Of a stretch of DNA of 64,000 nucleotides, positions 61,835 to 64,000 are shown piece by piece (the stretch's first letter is position 1; each line of letters begins with the position of its first letter). The stretch comes from Pogonophryne albipinna (Eukaryota; Chordata; Actinopteri; Perciformes; Artedidraconidae): the NCBI GenBank assembly GCA_028583405.1, contig JAPTMU010000112.1, positions 262,001 through 326,000 on the forward strand, written 5' to 3'. The notes under the pieces were generated by a model. That model made no database searches, was not told the DNA's origin, and saw nothing but the letters and a program-made list of their open reading frames with translations. The translations under genes were made by a program, and so were the position numbers.

Positions 61835-63796
61835 AATTTAAACCATTTATTTTCCCCAGACTTATTACTGAATATCATTCTTAATGTGATACCAAGTCCA
61901 TCTGAGACCTGTGTATACCTTCAGACAGCCTACAAGTGAAGCACACGTTGTTTACTCACAGTTTGAAAGCAGCGTGGAGAAGTCTTCAGCTGTGGAGCTG
62001 TGATCCGCCCAGGATAAACTGTGATACGACTTCTGTGGCTTGTTGTTCTTGTTGTCAGTCTTATATTTCATGTATCGTTATTAATATGATGTCGAGTTGA
62101 TTTGAGACCCGTTTATACTTTCATACCGTCTGTTAGTGAAACATACAGTCTGTCTGAGTTGTTTACACCCATCTCCAACGCAGCATGGAGAGCTGTGGTA
62201 AACAGTGATCCGCTCAGATTAAACTGTGATACGAGTTCTGTGGCTATCAACCAGCGATCATCTTTAATATTAAAGACTACACACATTGATCCCTTATCAA
62301 AACGGTATTCTGCACTTTGCCACACTTATCCAGATAAGATGTGACTGTTTACTTGGTTACATTTCGATACAGCAACACCGAATGACGAGGGTACTCACAT
62401 AGGCTACGTTGAGAACTAGAAACACATATATTCATACTTTTTCACACTGTTGTCAACATGTTTTCGTTTCTAACTTAACGTTTATGCGTTTATCTATGTG
62501 GTCTTTGTTCTCATGTGTTTTATCTATTTCTGTGTAACTTGGTAATATTAATATGAATTCCTTGTTATTGTTGTATTTCCATGACAGGTGATGATTATAG
62601 CTACTACATAACGAAACACATGGCCTGATTTGCATATGTGAACTTAATGTGTGCACTAGAATAATACGTAAAATGTCCACTTATCACAACGTAATGTAGG
62701 CTCGCAGGCTGATGAACTAGGATATGATCTCGGTGGGTCTTAATGATGCTCAGTCAGTATATACTATTTCAAAGCAAATGCCTACTGTAATATTTATATT
62801 ATATGGCTTAAAGTGTGCATACATTCGCTCACATTATAAAAGATGGTCGGGTTGAATTGTTCTGACTCTTTTAACAATGTTAATGTGAGAAAATAAACTG
62901 GGATGATAAATTACATCGTATTGATCCGTGGCTCACTCATAACGCGATTTTTGCTATTGGGACTCGGGTTTGAGTACAATATGAACTTTTTTGTTATTTT
63001 CATGTCTTTAATATTAAACATGATCGCTGGTTGATAACCACAGAACTCGTATCACAGTTTAATCTTTAATCACTGTTTACCACAGCTCTCCACGCTTCGT
63101 TGGAGATGGGTGTAAACAACTCAGACAGACTGTTTGTTTCACTAAGACGGTATGAAAGTATAAACGGGTCTCAAATCAACTCGATATCATATTAATAACG
63201 ATATATGATACAAATATAAGACTGACAACAAGAACAACAAGCCACAGAAGTCGTATCACAGTTTATCCTGGGCGGATCACAGCTCCACAGCTGAAGACTT
63301 CTCCACGCTGCTTTCAAACTGCGAGTAAACAACGTGTGCTTCACTTGTAGGCTGTCTGAAGGTATACACAGGTCTCAGATGGACTTGGTATCACATTAAG
63401 AATGATATTCAGTAATAAGTCTGGCAAAAATAAACGGTTTAAATGATTTATTCAAGCTTGCAATGTTTTAGTCACCTCGTGTCTTTTTGTAGTCCTCGCT
63501 GTACGCGTCCGCATATCGGCATCGCAACCACAACCTCACACACTGGTACTGAAAGTGCATCAAAGTGTTCCTATGGAGCCAAATATACCAAAAGATTTAT
63601 GCAAACGACAGAAGAAGCGATCGAAATGTGTATTTCCTGGTTATTCGACAAAGGCCACGCCCCTGATACATCTGCCTATACCGTTATAGAATATCACCAG
63701 TTGTTCGGCCCACATCCTATTCGGTAACACCGGCCCCCGGGCCGTAGTTTGGACACCCCTGGTTTAAAGTGTTAATTAAGAGTAAAGGGAACAGAC

Positions 63797-63983
63797 CTGC
63801 TCTGTGTATCCGAAGCTGAGGCTGTAAAACAGCGTCCAGTAGTTTCTGGAGTCTCTTGTTCTCCTCTTTTGAACGAGACAGCTCCTCCTCGTACTCTGCT
63901 ATCGTTTTTTCAAACAGAGCAAATATCTCTTCAGCAGTGAGTCGCTGCTTCTTCAACGACAGCAGCATTTGGACTTTACTCAT
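63797..63983 (-). CDS. First coding exon of the C2H2 zinc-finger gene
   Basis: From the ATG at 63983-63981 it reads MSKVQMLLSLKKQRLTAEEI, then a coiled-coil segment ending EENKRLQKLLDAVLQPQ. This is the familiar first exon of fish multi-finger proteins. The donor is GCAG|GTCTGT at 63797/63796, phase 1. It joins the exon at 42857 to give an Asp codon and DVQQL, as in that family. It would leave an intron of 20,939 bp. A nearer, unseen partner exon cannot be excluded, but none was recognised in the window. Confidence 0.8.
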
Positions 63984-64000
63984 GTTTACTAGATCACCTT

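Larger units (their letters stand above)
60655..63755. mobile_element. Large inverted repeat, arms about 0.76 kb, hAT-like outer end
   Basis: The left arm (about 60655-62285, including a nested insertion) and right arm (about 63000-63755) are reverse complements. Shared landmarks are GGGCCGAACAACTGGTGATA, GATGCCAATATGCGGACGCG and GTGTATACCTTCAGACAGCC with their complements. A 0.7-kb loop lies between. The right end reads as a hAT terminus (CCAGGGGTGTCCAAACTACG on the minus strand). The matching left terminus is missing, so the element is truncated or rearranged there. Confidence 0.8.

Noticed and set aside
1..64000. CRISPR arrays, rRNA and tRNA genes, prokaryotic operons
   Set aside because: The tandem repeats have no unique spacers of regular length, no rRNA or tRNA signatures were recognised, and the genes are clearly eukaryotic.

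Overview
The window is nuclear DNA of a ray-finned fish, most likely a percomorph teleost. The evidence is split coding exons with GT/AG borders, a vertebrate N-WASP (wasl) gene, fish-type TRIM and poly-zinc-finger genes, and a dense load of young fish transposons (L2/CR1-type LINEs, hAT and PIF-like MITEs, a BEL/Pao LTR element). I saw no prokaryotic operons, CRISPR arrays, rRNA or tRNA genes.

Layout. 1-2503: an uninterrupted minus-strand LINE reading frame that runs off the left edge. 2589-3531: a hAT MITE with a perfect 8-bp target duplication. 3690-12797: the last four coding exons of wasl (+). Its introns hold MITEs, a (CA)n tract, a 72-bp minisatellite and two 33-bp minisatellite arrays in opposite orientation. 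12798-14050: wasl 3'UTR. 14645-19490: a full-length L2-type LINE. 20035-24780: TRIM gene A (minus), with a separate non-coding first exon and an interferon-response-type element. 27154-31088: a direct duplicate of 12880-21682 carrying wasl 3'UTR sequence and TRIM copy B, which is frameshifted and lacks the first exon. 32023-37766: a SAMD3-like multi-exon gene (minus) whose last coding exon is split by a 4.3-kb LINE with two open frames. 40195-41063: an old LINE tail. 41440-63983: a C2H2 zinc-finger gene (minus) whose first exon lies at the right edge, about 21 kb from the finger exon. That intron contains a MULE-like element, PIF-like MITEs in inverted orientation, a broken BEL/Pao element with a nested solo LTR, and a large inverted repeat invaded by a BED-finger hAT element.

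How it fits together. The host genes are unrelated to one another: actin nucleation (wasl), predicted ubiquitin ligases (TRIM A and B), an unknown SAMD3-like protein, and a DNA-binding zinc-finger protein. The main story is genome remodelling. A 4-kb segmental duplication was followed by an L2 insertion into only one copy, which leaves a readable empty site in the other. A LINE split a host exon and left the upstream part in frame with its own ORF1.

The observations I rate highest are: the same-frame ORF1-UGA-ORF2 layout of the L2 element, with no early ATG in ORF2; the SAMD3-like exon/LINE in-frame junction; the inverted minisatellite arrays flanking wasl exons 9-10; and the 41-bp direct repeats flanking the BED-hAT insertion. 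I did not find a clearly new multi-gene system. Exon numbers for wasl are counted backward from an assumed 11-exon gene. All identifications are by reading motifs; no searches were run.
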